Origin: Bacteroidetes bacterium 47-18
Lineage (GTDB): Bacteria > Bacteroidota > Bacteroidia > Chitinophagales > Chitinophagaceae
Length of the DNA: 64,000 nt
NCBI GenBank assembly: GCA_001897155.1
Contig: MKSF01000028.1
Coordinates: 1 to 64,000, forward strand
Direction of reading: 5' to 3'
The first letter of the stretch is position 1. Every line of letters starts with the position of its first letter. The notes under the pieces were generated by a model. The model was given only the letters and a program-made list of their open reading frames with translations. It was not told where the DNA came from and ran no database searches. The translations under genes were made by a program, and so were the position numbers. This document shows, one piece after another, positions 28,043 to 39,319 of this stretch.

Positions 28043-28999
28043 TTACAATTTGGCGGTCTGTATGCGCAATACTTTACGGTTGCTTTTCTGTACCCGCATT
28101 TTCTCTGGTATAATCGCCAGTATCTCGTCCATTATTTTCTGTAAGATGTACATCCGTACAAAATGGTTATTGGTCACAATGGAGATTTCCCGTACCGGTT
28201 CCTCCCCGTCAAAATAACGGATCTTCTCCTGCTGCTCCTCGTGAAAATCGAGCGTGGCGAATTCCGGCAGTATGGTGACACCTCCTGATTTATCCACCAT
28301 TTTCCGGAGTGTTTCCACGTTACCGGTCTCGTACTTGAAATTTTTGTTCTCCTGTATCTTATCCAGTTGTTCCGAGCACAGGTTAATGACCTGGTTGCGG
28401 AGACAGTTGCCTTCATTCAACATCCAGAAACGGCTCATATCAAGGTCGGCTACCTGGATGCTTTTCTTTTTGAGCGCAGGCTCATCTTTCCCGAAATAGG
28501 CTACAAGCGTCTCATAAAACAAAGGGTATTCCTTGTAATGATGGTTATCGAGCGGTGTGCTGACCAGACCGCAGTCTATCTCATCATCTCTCAGCTTGCG
28601 CAGGATGTCCTGGGTCTTCAGCTCCAGGATATTGATCTGCAGGTCAGGATAGGTATGGGTGATCCTGTCTATCAGCTGCGGTACGATGTAAGGGGCGAGG
28701 GTGGGCAGGATGGCAATTTTGAACCTGCCGGTCACCAGTCCTGTTTTGTTCTGGATGATCTCGTTGATCTTGGCCGATTCGGAAAGGATCACTTTGGCCT
28801 GGTTGACGATCTCTTCCCCGATCTCCGTGGTATTGATAGGATGCTTATTCCTGTCAAAGATTTTAACGTTCAGTTCGTCCTCCAATTTTTGTATCTGCAT
28901 ACTCAATGTCGGCTGGGTAACAAAGCATCTTTCTGCTGCTGCAACGAAACTTTTAAATGTTGCTACCGCAACTACATATTCAAGTTGAGTGATGGTCAT
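28043..28999 (-). CDS. oxyR: LysR-type regulator, OxyR-like
   Basis: 318 aa. N-terminal winged helix-turn-helix (about 1-60: MTITQLEYVVAVATFKSF, CFVTQPTLSMQIQKLEDEL) and a LysR substrate domain (90-300). It contains Cys199 and Cys208 in GNCLRNQVINLC, the same positions and spacing as the redox disulfide pair of E. coli OxyR. This supports a peroxide-sensing activator. Targets are not visible in the window; the divergent gene encodes a thioesterase. Confidence 0.88.
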   Translation of the reverse strand: MTITQLEYVVAVATFKSFVAAAERCFVTQPTLSMQIQKLEDELNVKIFDRNKHPINTTEIGEEIVNQAKVILSESAKINEIIQNKTGLVTGRFKIAILPTLAPYIVPQLIDRITHTYPDLQINILELKTQDILRKLRDDEIDCGLVSTPLDNHHYKEYPLFYETLVAYFGKDEPALKKKSIQVADLDMSRFWMLNEGNCLRNQVINLCSEQLDKIQENKNFKYETGNVETLRKMVDKSGGVTILPEFATLDFHEEQQEKIRYFDGEEPVREISIVTNNHFVRMYILQKIMDEILAIIPEKMRVQKSNRKVLRIQTAKL

Positions 29000-29047
29000 T
29001 TTTAACTTATTTACAATGTGTAAGTATTAACAAAGATAATAAGATTG

Positions 29048-29055
29048 TAACTTTG
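29048..29055 (+). promoter_or_regulatory. -7 promoter element (TAACTTTG) before the thioesterase gene
   Basis: Exact TAnnTTTG match, 37 bases upstream of the ATG at 29093, in the short divergent region with oxyR. Confidence 0.4.
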
Positions 29056-29092
29056 CAGCTCATTTTTACGGAAAACTATCATAAAAAAACAG

Positions 29093-29530
29093 ATGGGACG
29101 GATAAGATTTGAGCAACTTAAAGCGTTAGAGGGGAAAATCATTACCGACAGTCCTTCCGCGGCCGGTAACTGGCTGGCTCCCCGGCTGGTGTCCGCACAG
29201 CCCGGGGAAATTGTAATGGAAGTGGTCATAAAGGATGAAATGTGCAATCCTTATGGTAATATCCACGGGGGTATGATGTCCCTGGTGATAGATGAGGCGA
29301 TCGGCTGGGCGATTTTGTCTGCCGCTTTGGAATTGCAATATACAAGCGTATCTTTGAACATTGATTTTTTATATGCCGCGGCACGAGGTGAAAGAATACT
29401 GGCAACGGCAAGAATAGTGCGTTCGGGTAAAAAAATAGTCAATACAGAGGTTCATGTTCATAACGAATCGGGAGTGCTGCTGTCTCACGCCACAAGCAAC
29501 CTGGTAAGCACTTCCATGATCATAAAATAA
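29093..29530 (+). CDS. PaaI-type hotdog-fold thioesterase
   Basis: 145 aa. The hotdog signature reads NPYGNIHGGMMSLVIDEAIGWAI, with the HGG turn and Asp/Glu on the long helix; VSLNIDFLYAAARGERILATARIVRSGKKI follows. Such enzymes hydrolyse acyl-CoA or aryl-CoA thioesters. The acyl group is unknown. Divergent from oxyR and followed after 10 bases by a GT2 gene. Confidence 0.88.
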   Translation: MGRIRFEQLKALEGKIITDSPSAAGNWLAPRLVSAQPGEIVMEVVIKDEMCNPYGNIHGGMMSLVIDEAIGWAILSAALELQYTSVSLNIDFLYAAARGERILATARIVRSGKKIVNTEVHVHNESGVLLSHATSNLVSTSMIIK

Positions 29531-29540
29531 TAATATAACC

Positions 29541-30281
29541 GTGATAAAAGGAAAAAAGATAGTAGTAGTATTACCGGCTTACAACGCCAGCCTTACGCTG
29601 GAACGCACTTACAGGGAGATAGACTTCTCCATTGTGGATGATGTGGTCCTCGTGGATGACAACAGCAGGGATAATACCTCCGAAGTGGCGGCGCAATTGG
29701 GCATCAGGCATATCGTCAGGCATGAAAACAACCGGGGATATGGCGGCAACCAGAAAAGCTGCTATAAAAAGGCGCTGGAGCTGGGAGCTGATGTGGTGAT
29801 CATGGTGCACCCGGACTACCAGTACACACCACTGCTTATTCCGGCTATCAGCCATATCATCGCCAATGACCTCTATCCGGTAGTACTGGCATCACGCATT
29901 CTCGGCAAAGGTGCGCTTAAAGGAGGCATGCCGATGTATAAATATATTGCCAACCGCTTCCTTACCTTCTTTGAAAACGTAATGATCAACCAGAAACTGA
30001 GCGAGTACCATACCGGGTACCGCGCATTCTCCGCTGATGTGTTGCGGAACCTTAATCTCGAAGCCAACAGCGATGATTTTGTTTTTGACAACGAGATGCT
30101 GTCCCAGATATTCATGAAAGGCTATGAAATAGGTGAAGTGACCTGCCCGACCAAATATTTTGAAGAAGCGTCCAGCATTAACTTTAAAAGGAGTATGGAA
30201 TATGGTTTGGGCGTGCTGCGTGTCAGCCTTCAGCACAGGCTGCATATGTGGGGGCTGATGAAGCACAAACGCTATGCTTAG
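29541..30281 (+). CDS. family 2 glycosyltransferase
   Basis: 246 aa from a GTG start. GT-A fold: VVLPAYNASLTLERTYRE, VDDNSRDNTSEVA, HENNRGYGGNQKSCYKKAL. The metal-binding position reads MVHPDYQYTP instead of DADxxxxP, typical of polyprenol-phosphate-mannose-like or undecaprenyl-linked GT2s of Bacteroidota. No membrane helix follows, so it is a soluble or peripheral enzyme. It is probably in an operon with the thioesterase and the next lipoprotein gene. Confidence 0.88.
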   Translation: MIKGKKIVVVLPAYNASLTLERTYREIDFSIVDDVVLVDDNSRDNTSEVAAQLGIRHIVRHENNRGYGGNQKSCYKKALELGADVVIMVHPDYQYTPLLIPAISHIIANDLYPVVLASRILGKGALKGGMPMYKYIANRFLTFFENVMINQKLSEYHTGYRAFSADVLRNLNLEANSDDFVFDNEMLSQIFMKGYEIGEVTCPTKYFEEASSINFKRSMEYGLGVLRVSLQHRLHMWGLMKHKRYA

Positions 30282-30299
30282 ATATCCCCATAAATCAAT

Positions 30300-30935
30300 A
30301 TGAATAGGATAGGTGCTGTATTATTATTGGGTTTGCTCTCCTGTGGTACGAATGAGCGTCAGCTACCGCCTGGGGAGGGCATTAAGATCGAATGGACAGA
30401 TAACCTGTCCGGGGATTTTTCCTTTAAGGACAGCTGGTCTTATCCTGAAGGTGTCTATATCAATGCCCATGGACAGCTGAGCTGCGACGGGCTGTGTCCC
30501 CCGGAAACAGATGCCATGAAAGATGCGAACGGGAAGATCTATCCCGATTCCCTGGCCGCATTTTACAGCGTGGTGGACACGTCCCACCTGTATCATTCCC
30601 TCCGGTCCGAAGCCGCTGTGCACGAGTGGGCAGGCACACATTTCATTTCCGTAAAGAGAGCCGGTAAGGATACCGTTATATGCACTACACAAAATAATGC
30701 AGCCACTCACAGCAGCCTGCATATTATACTCACCGGCAACAGGGCTGTCCCGGTCATCCGGCTGACCAGCATTTCCCGCACTCCCGAAGAGATCATACCA
30801 TACAAGGCAGGAAGGATGCAGATAGATGCGCCGATGTGGCGGAAGGGCATCCTGAAGGCGTCATTCGACTTTACCTTTGATGTGGAAGGTGGTATGTACT
30901 GGCGTGGAGCGATCTATGCCAGGGTGGAAGAGTAA
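30300..30935 (+). CDS. putative lipoprotein of unknown function
   Basis: 211 aa. The N-terminus MNRIGAVLLLGLLSCGTNE has a lipobox (LLSC). The mature part shows beta-rich segments, a short Cys pair (CDGLCPPETD) and the end MYWRGAIYARVEE. No family was recognised. It begins 18 bases after the GT2 gene and is followed by an intrinsic terminator. Confidence 0.7.
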   Translation: MNRIGAVLLLGLLSCGTNERQLPPGEGIKIEWTDNLSGDFSFKDSWSYPEGVYINAHGQLSCDGLCPPETDAMKDANGKIYPDSLAAFYSVVDTSHLYHSLRSEAAVHEWAGTHFISVKRAGKDTVICTTQNNAATHSSLHIILTGNRAVPVIRLTSISRTPEEIIPYKAGRMQIDAPMWRKGILKASFDFTFDVEGGMYWRGAIYARVEE

Positions 30936-30966
30936 GCAATAACCCGGTTTTCCAGCGTCCTGTCAT

Positions 30967-30991
30967 GCCGTATCATCTACGGCTTTTTTTT
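30967..30991 (+). terminator. terminator of the lipoprotein gene
   Basis: A 6-bp GC stem (30967-30972 with 30978-30983) is followed by eight T. Confidence 0.8.
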
Positions 30992-31049
30992 ATATGGATT
31001 AATTTTGTGCTCTTTTACAGCAAGTTGGCTGAATTATACAGTTTATACT

Positions 31050-31057
31050 TATATTTG
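31050..31057 (+). promoter_or_regulatory. -7 promoter element (TATATTTG) before the DUF2723 gene
   Basis: Exact TAnnTTTG match, 34 bases upstream of the ATG. A TTG at 31025-31027 lies 22 bases upstream, a weak -33 candidate. A second match (TAATTTTG) lies at 31000-31007. Confidence 0.4.
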
Positions 31058-31091
31058 TCGCTAATTCATTTTTTAAAACATTCGTCAGAAT

Positions 31092-34000
31092 ATGAATTTC
31101 AAAAAGATTAATAATATCAGCGGATGGGTGGTGTTTGCTATTGCATATATTACCTACCTATTGACTATGGAACCGACAGCGAGTCTTTGGGACTGCGGCG
31201 AGTTTTTAGCAGCATCCAATAAGCTGCAGGTAGCCCACTCTCCGGGTGCCCCCTTATTTATGATGCTGGGCCGTATGTTCGGGATGCTGACTTCGGATCC
31301 CACGAAGATAGCCATGATGATCAACTCCATGAGCGCGCTCCTGAGTGCGTTCACGATCCTGTTCCTGTTCTGGAGCATCACGCATTTTGTCAGGAAAATA
31401 GTCATAGGTAATAATTATGAATCCACCGACGGAACGGCATTGACCAAGATCATCAGTGCCGGTGTGGTGGGTGCCCTCGCTTATACCTTTTCAGATACCT
31501 TCTGGTTTTCCGCGGTAGAGGCCGAGGTATATGCCACTTCCTCTTTCTTTACTGCCGTGGTATTCTGGGCCGCCCTGAAATGGGAGGAAAACGCGGACAG
31601 CCCGTATGCGGACAGGTGGCTGATATTGATCTTTTACCTGATGGGTCTGTCGGTAGGCGTCCACTTACTGAACCTCCTGACCATACCCGCCATTATAATG
31701 ATCTATTACTTTAAGCGTTACAAGCCTACCTTTACGGGCAGCATCATTGCATTCCTGGTAGGATGCGTGGTGCTGGCGGTATTGCAGTTCGGTATCATTC
31801 AGTACCTGCCTATCATTGCGGCGGGATTTGAGCTGCTGTTCACGAATTCCCTGGGTATGCCGTTCAATACCGGCTTCTTCGTATTTGTGCTGGTGCTGGC
31901 AGGAATTGTCGTGATCCTGCTGAATTTTGCAAAATCAAGGAACAAATACATGCTGCACCTGGCTACGCTTTGTTTCGTATTTGCCACTATCGGTTACTCC
32001 AGCTATGTGACCGTGGTGATCCGTTCCAAGGCAGGCGTATCTATCAATATGACCATGCCGGACAATATCATGGCCCTGATCCCTTACCTGCAGCGTGATC
32101 AGTACGGATCCCAGCCCATTTTAAGCGGGCCTTACTTTACGTCCACCCCTATCCGTGGGGAAGACGGCCGGAACATCTATATGCAGACAAAGCAGGACGG
32201 TAAAGACCGTTATGTGGTGATTGATAACAGGACGGATATCATTTTCGATAAAAACTACTTCTTCCCGCGTATATGGGGCTTTAATGAAGAAAGACATAAG
32301 AACTTTTACAGGAGATATCTGAACCTCGGCAAAGATCAGGAACCCACATTCGGGGACAATATGAAATTCTTTATGGGATACCAGATGAACTGGATGTACT
32401 GGCGCTACTTTATGTGGAACTACGTAGGCCGCCAGAATGACATAGCCGGGCAGGGAGAGACCCAGCACGGCAACTGGATATCCGGTATCAAATTCATTGA
32501 TAAGATGCTGGGCCGCGGCGATGTAGACCTTTTACCTAACTACCTCAGGAATAACCAGGCCAGGAACCAGCTCTACTTCCTGCCGTTCATCCTGGGACTG
32601 CTGGGGGTATTTTACCACTATAAGCGGCACAAGAATGACTTTGCGATAGTCTCGCTCTTCTTCTTCTTTACGGGTATCGCCATCCAGCTCTATATTAATA
32701 ATACGCCGGAACAGCCAAGGGAAAGGGATTATGCCTATGTCTCCACTTACGCGTTCGCCATATGGATAGGGTTCGGGGTGGTCTACCTGGCGGACCTTAT
32801 CAACAGGGTGCTGAAAAAGCCTGCATTGTCCGCACAACTGGCCGGTGTGATCAGCCTGGTCGCAGTGCCGGTGCTGATGGCATCGGAAGAATGGGATGAT
32901 CACGACAGGTCCCTGAAGACCATTGCAAGAGATCACGCCTTTAACCAATTGAGCGCCTGCGACAGCAACTCCATTTACATCACCTATGGCGATAATGATA
33001 CCTATCCTTTGTGGTATATCCAGGAAATAGAAGGCTTCAGGACGGATGTAAGGATACTGAACTACAACCTGCTGGGCACCGACTGGCAGAATGACCAGCT
33101 ATTTGAAAAAGTGAATGACTCCGATCCGCTGCCGCTTATCTGGGAAAGAGGCTGCTTCTGGGGACGTAACCTCATTACTGCTTACTTCTATGAGCATCCT
33201 AACCTGAATCCTGCCCAGTTCTACAGTGCGGAAGAGGTGATCAAATACACTTCCAATCCTAAAAACAAGCTGCAGTCGCAGCGGGGAAGTAAGGATTCGC
33301 TGAGCATCATCCCTACCAGGAGGATCTTTATTAAAGTACCTAAGGATAAAGTGCTGGCCAATGGTCTTGTCCGTACGGCAGACAGCAGCCTGATACCTGA
33401 TGATATCAAAATGTTTTTTGAAAAGAACGGTTCCCTGTCAAGGGGCGACCTGAGCCTGCTGAATATCCTGGCCGGCCTGGCTAAAGACGGGTTTAAGCGC
33501 TCTCTCTATGTGACGGATGGCGTGCCTAACCTGGGCCTGGATAAATACTTCAAGTACGAAGGTACTTTCAGGAAATTCGTGCCGGTGGAATATGATGAAT
33601 TTACACAGAGAACAGGACTGCCTCACTATGCGGATATTGACAGGTCTGTTAAGTTGTTCACCGATGTGTACCAGTTCGGGAAAGCCAATACCGATAAAGT
33701 ATATTACGATGAGAAGAACAGGCTGATATTCTATGGCTACAGGCAGAAAGCCAGTCTTTTAGGGTTTACGCTCGCTGTAATGAACAGGCCTGCGGATGCA
33801 CTTAAGGTGCTGAATGCCTTTAATGAAAAAATATCCCAGAGAAGTCTTCCTTATGAAATGACACAATATGACGGTCCTGAAATGTTCTTTATGATGGTAG
33901 AGACTTACTATATGTGTAATGATAAGGCAAGCGCCCAGAAATATGTAAGAATCGCTATGGACGCGCTGAAAGCTGAGCTGCGTTACCTGACCGATGTATC

Positions 34001-34190
34001 TTCCAGCAATGACGATAATATGTACTTCAAGCAACGTGCAGCCAGGAGCCTGGATTACCTGGGCCAGTTGCTGACAAAATATAATGATACGGAGCTGGCC
34101 AAAGAAGCCTGGCAGGCTATCGGGAAACAGTCGCAGGCTGCCCCGCCAGCTCAGCAGATGCCGGTCCCTCAGCCGGGAGCCGGTGTATAG
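31092..34190 (+). CDS. DUF2723 membrane protein (TMEM260-like)
   Basis: 1032 aa. The N-terminal half has about 10-12 membrane helices and the family signature EPTASLWDCGEFLAAS, followed by LQVAHSPGAPLF. A globular region begins near residue 590, with ITYGDNDTYPLWYIQ and DVRILNYNLLGTDW. A third segment near the C-terminus resembles TPR-like helices. DUF2723 proteins are related to the GT-C glycosyltransferases and to human TMEM260, an O-mannosyltransferase, so a role in protein or lipid glycosylation is a reasonable inference. It ends near the right arm of the inverted repeat. Confidence 0.9.
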   Translation: MNFKKINNISGWVVFAIAYITYLLTMEPTASLWDCGEFLAASNKLQVAHSPGAPLFMMLGRMFGMLTSDPTKIAMMINSMSALLSAFTILFLFWSITHFVRKIVIGNNYESTDGTALTKIISAGVVGALAYTFSDTFWFSAVEAEVYATSSFFTAVVFWAALKWEENADSPYADRWLILIFYLMGLSVGVHLLNLLTIPAIIMIYYFKRYKPTFTGSIIAFLVGCVVLAVLQFGIIQYLPIIAAGFELLFTNSLGMPFNTGFFVFVLVLAGIVVILLNFAKSRNKYMLHLATLCFVFATIGYSSYVTVVIRSKAGVSINMTMPDNIMALIPYLQRDQYGSQPILSGPYFTSTPIRGEDGRNIYMQTKQDGKDRYVVIDNRTDIIFDKNYFFPRIWGFNEERHKNFYRRYLNLGKDQEPTFGDNMKFFMGYQMNWMYWRYFMWNYVGRQNDIAGQGETQHGNWISGIKFIDKMLGRGDVDLLPNYLRNNQARNQLYFLPFILGLLGVFYHYKRHKNDFAIVSLFFFFTGIAIQLYINNTPEQPRERDYAYVSTYAFAIWIGFGVVYLADLINRVLKKPALSAQLAGVISLVAVPVLMASEEWDDHDRSLKTIARDHAFNQLSACDSNSIYITYGDNDTYPLWYIQEIEGFRTDVRILNYNLLGTDWQNDQLFEKVNDSDPLPLIWERGCFWGRNLITAYFYEHPNLNPAQFYSAEEVIKYTSNPKNKLQSQRGSKDSLSIIPTRRIFIKVPKDKVLANGLVRTADSSLIPDDIKMFFEKNGSLSRGDLSLLNILAGLAKDGFKRSLYVTDGVPNLGLDKYFKYEGTFRKFVPVEYDEFTQRTGLPHYADIDRSVKLFTDVYQFGKANTDKVYYDEKNRLIFYGYRQKASLLGFTLAVMNRPADALKVLNAFNEKISQRSLPYEMTQYDGPEMFFMMVETYYMCNDKASAQKYVRIAMDALKAELRYLTDVSSSNDDNMYFKQRAARSLDYLGQLLTKYNDTELAKEAWQAIGKQSQAAPPAQQMPVPQPGAGV

Positions 34191-34227
34191 CAACCTCATT
34201 CAAAGATAGCATCCCATAAAAAATGGC

Positions 34228-34440
34228 TGTCTTAAAAGTGACTAACCCTGTCGTATAGAGTGTAATCTCAATATTGACAGGGTTTGTTCATTTCGACAGG
34301 CTCAATGTGACCAGGAAGACTCAATATGGCACCAGCAAGCTGTATGTGACAAGCCCTTCAGTTGTCAGGCAGAGCCCCGTCGAAGCCCTAATAAACCATT
34401 ATAAATCACACATTTCGTCAAGCTCAATGTGACAACAAAG
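34228..34440. repeat. right arm of the long inverted repeat plus degenerate palindromic repeat copies
   Basis: 34228-34330 is the inverted partner of 27905-28022. It continues with TGTCAGG, CCCCGTCGAAG and TTCGTCAAGC pieces, the same palindromic element family as the array at 27.4 kb in reverse orientation. The hairpin 34244-34284 (AACCCTGTC with GACAGGGTT) may terminate the DUF2723 gene. Apart from the repeats and the radical SAM terminator, no gene is seen in 34191-34488. Confidence 0.75.
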
Positions 34441-34465
34441 ACCAATGTGGCAGTAAAAGAAAAAA

Positions 34466-34488
34466 GAGACTTTCTGAAAAGCCTCTTT
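34466..34488 (-). terminator. terminator of the radical SAM gene
   Basis: A GAGACTTT/AAAGCCTC stem with one mismatch near 34466-34488 and A/T-rich flanks, at the radical SAM stop. Confidence 0.55.
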
Positions 34489-36693
34489 TTATAAAAGTAA
34501 AAGTCCCCTGTTCCTGAGCTTTTGCCACTCGGGATGGTTCCACAGCAGCATGATATCTTCTCCCAGGGCATCTTCGTAGGCGGTTTTAAATTGCAGCCAG
34601 CTCAAAGGAGTATCCTCGCCGATGACCAGGCGCGGGAAAATAGCATATATGAAATCAAGCTGCTTTGGTTCCAGCTTCAGGGTATAGGTTTCCGTGGAAG
34701 TATAAAATACCAGGCAATAGCTTTCTAAGCTCTGTCCTTTCCGTTTGGACACATAAGCCTGCTTTACGGGAAGGCTGCCGGTCCATACGATCATATGGTT
34801 AGGCTGCGGCCGGCGTTCGGTCCTGTCATTGATATACTGTCTTACAGCCTGCGGCGGTACGGCAGGCCGGGGTATTTTAAAATCAAACCAGTCCTGCAGG
34901 GGGAAATCCGTACCGATACCGTTCATATAATTGAATAAGGATGCCCGGAGCCCTTCGCTGAACATCTCGTGGTCACAGCCTTCAGGGTCTTCATGCGGCA
35001 GGTCGTTATTGGCAAACAGCATATCCGTACCGCACAATGCTCTGACCTTAAAGGCCGCCGGGTTCTTGCCTATGGGGCTGTGAGCGGTCATGGCAAACCG
35101 GTGCCAGTAGCCCGACTGGATAACATTGGCTTCAAAGAGCTGCCTTACGTGCTCCAGGGCATCTATGGTTTCCTGCATGGTCTGCGTTGGGAAACCGTAC
35201 ATCAGGTAGGCATGTACAAAGATACCCGCGGATGTAAGATTATCCGCTACCTTGGCCACCTGCGCTACCGTTACGCCTTTATCTATCAGCTTTAAAAGCC
35301 GGTCGGACGCCACTTCCAGGCCCCCGGAGACGGCTATGCAGCCGGAAGCGGCCAGGAGCAGGCAAAGGTCTTCGGTAAAGTTTTTTTCAAACCTGATATT
35401 GGTCCACCACGTGATCCGGACCTTGCGCCGCAGCAGTTCCAGGGCCAGCTGCTTCATCAGCGCCGGGGGAGCCGCTTCATCTACAAAATGAAAGCCGGTG
35501 GTGCCGGTCTGGCTGATAATGGTTTCAATCTTATCTGCAAGCGCCTTGGCTGTGGTGGCTTCGTAATTGCCGATATAATCCAGGTGTATGTCACAAAAGG
35601 TACACTTGCCCCAGTAACAGCCGTGAGCCAGGGTGAGCTTGTTCCAGCGCCCGTCACTCCACAGCTTGTGCATCGGGTTGGCCACTTCTATTACGGAGAT
35701 ATATGCTTCCAGCGGCAGACCCCTGTAATCCGGTGTTCCGGTCAGCTCCTGCTTATAATCCGGCAGCAGGCTGCCGTTAAAATATGTTACTTCCCCGTTG
35801 CTGTCAAGGGTAAAGGTCCTTTTCAGCAATTCCACGGGAAGGTCGCCGTTCAGGTACCGGATCAGGCATTCAAGAGGCCGTTCACCATCGTCCAGTGTCA
35901 GGAAATCTACAAATTCAAAAAAACGTTTGTCTTTTATGCTGCGTAATTCAGTATTGACATACCCGCCGCCCATAACGATCCGGATCTCCGGGTACCGGCT
36001 TTTAATATAACGGGCTGCTCTCAGTCCGCCGTAGAGATTGCCGGGGAAAGGAATGCTCAGCCCTATGATCTGCGGGTCATATTGTTTAATATACCGGTCC
36101 GTGATTGTTGTTATGATGCTGTCAGTATAGGTAGGAGGCAGGTGCAGCTCGTTATACAATTCATCAAAGGAATGGGCGCTTTGCGCCAGCCTTTCCGCAT
36201 ACCTGCTGAAGCCGAAATGCTCATCCACGCACTCCGTAATGAAATCGCCCAGGTCCTCCAGGTACATAGTAGCGATATATTTGGCCTTGTCCAGGATGCC
36301 CAGGCTGCCGAACGCATATTCCAGGTCGGTCATATTTTCAAACCTGCCTGCCTGTGGGAGAAAGCCCTCGTTGCAGATATTATACGCGAATGCATCATTC
36401 CTGCCCTGCAGAAATGCGATGACCGGCGTAATGGTCTCGATATAGGCCTGCTGCAGGTGATAGATGCGCCGTGCATTATCAGACCACTCCTGCAGGGGCG
36501 ATACGGAGTCGAATAGCTGCTGCAGGCCCTGCCCGGAGAATATTTCGAGTATCACATCCAGTCCCAGGTCTGCATGATCCGAGCTTATATCCAGGGTATT
36601 CAGAAAGCCCCTGAGGTAAGCCGTGGCAGGATAGGGAGTGTTCAGTTGGGTGAACGGAGGTGTGATAAATAATATGTGCCGGTAGGGTCGCAA
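34489..36693 (-). CDS. B12-binding-type radical SAM protein with variant cluster motif
   Basis: 734 aa. The N-terminal part (about 1-120) is helical and the cobalamin-binding-like Rossmann region lies at about 205-290 (IGLSIPFPGNLYGG, IRIVMGGGYVNTEL, VDFLTLDDGERPLE). The radical SAM domain starts near residue 350 and has the cluster motif GCYWGKCTFC: Cys359, Cys364 and Cys367, that is CX4CX2C instead of the usual CX3CX2C. Downstream features GFHFVDEAAPP, VSGGLEVASDRLLKLIDKGVT and YLMYGFPTQTMQETIDAL are standard. The conserved cobalamin-ligand His motif is not evident. Substrate unknown; no RiPP precursor or partner gene was seen next to it. Confidence 0.85.
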   Translation of the reverse strand: MRPYRHILFITPPFTQLNTPYPATAYLRGFLNTLDISSDHADLGLDVILEIFSGQGLQQLFDSVSPLQEWSDNARRIYHLQQAYIETITPVIAFLQGRNDAFAYNICNEGFLPQAGRFENMTDLEYAFGSLGILDKAKYIATMYLEDLGDFITECVDEHFGFSRYAERLAQSAHSFDELYNELHLPPTYTDSIITTITDRYIKQYDPQIIGLSIPFPGNLYGGLRAARYIKSRYPEIRIVMGGGYVNTELRSIKDKRFFEFVDFLTLDDGERPLECLIRYLNGDLPVELLKRTFTLDSNGEVTYFNGSLLPDYKQELTGTPDYRGLPLEAYISVIEVANPMHKLWSDGRWNKLTLAHGCYWGKCTFCDIHLDYIGNYEATTAKALADKIETIISQTGTTGFHFVDEAAPPALMKQLALELLRRKVRITWWTNIRFEKNFTEDLCLLLAASGCIAVSGGLEVASDRLLKLIDKGVTVAQVAKVADNLTSAGIFVHAYLMYGFPTQTMQETIDALEHVRQLFEANVIQSGYWHRFAMTAHSPIGKNPAAFKVRALCGTDMLFANNDLPHEDPEGCDHEMFSEGLRASLFNYMNGIGTDFPLQDWFDFKIPRPAVPPQAVRQYINDRTERRPQPNHMIVWTGSLPVKQAYVSKRKGQSLESYCLVFYTSTETYTLKLEPKQLDFIYAIFPRLVIGEDTPLSWLQFKTAYEDALGEDIMLLWNHPEWQKLRNRGLLLL

Positions 36694-36832
36694 TGTCAGT
36701 AGTAATTAGAAAAGACAAAGTTAGTACAGAAATCCTATTGTAAAACTAATTTTACAATCCGGCTTTATTTCCCGGAATATTGCTGATTACAGTAATTTAC
36801 AGGTGCGGGAAGCCGTATTCATGTATTCATAA

Positions 36833-36863
36833 TTTGCAGAATGTAAATATAATTTTAAATTTG
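36833..36863 (+). promoter_or_regulatory. icd promoter (Bacteroidota -33/-7)
   Basis: TTTG at 36833-36836 and TAAATTTG at 36856-36863 are 19 bases apart, an exact fit. The ATG is 135 bases downstream, so icd has a long 5' leader; no riboswitch structure was recognised. Nothing else is seen in 36694-36997. Confidence 0.65.
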
Positions 36864-36994
36864 TGCGCTTCGTTCCTGCAGATAAAGTGCATTGCCAATT
36901 ACCTGTATGCCGAAGTATAAGAACGGCTGTTTATCCCGGAGTGCGGGAGGATGGTCCGCTATTCAATATTTTAAATAACTCAAAACTGTATTGA

Positions 36995-39217
<2,223 letters not shown>

Positions 39218-39242
39218 GAACTGAACAAGATAAACAAACAGG

Positions 39243-39275
39243 CAGCGGCTATCCGGAAGGGTAGCCGCTGTTTTT
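39243..39275 (+). terminator. terminator of icd
   Basis: A 9-bp stem (39243-39251 with 39262-39270) is followed by five T. Confidence 0.8.
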
Positions 39276-39319
39276 ATATATGACCGTAAAGATTGTATGC
39301 AATTTCCGGAAACAATATC

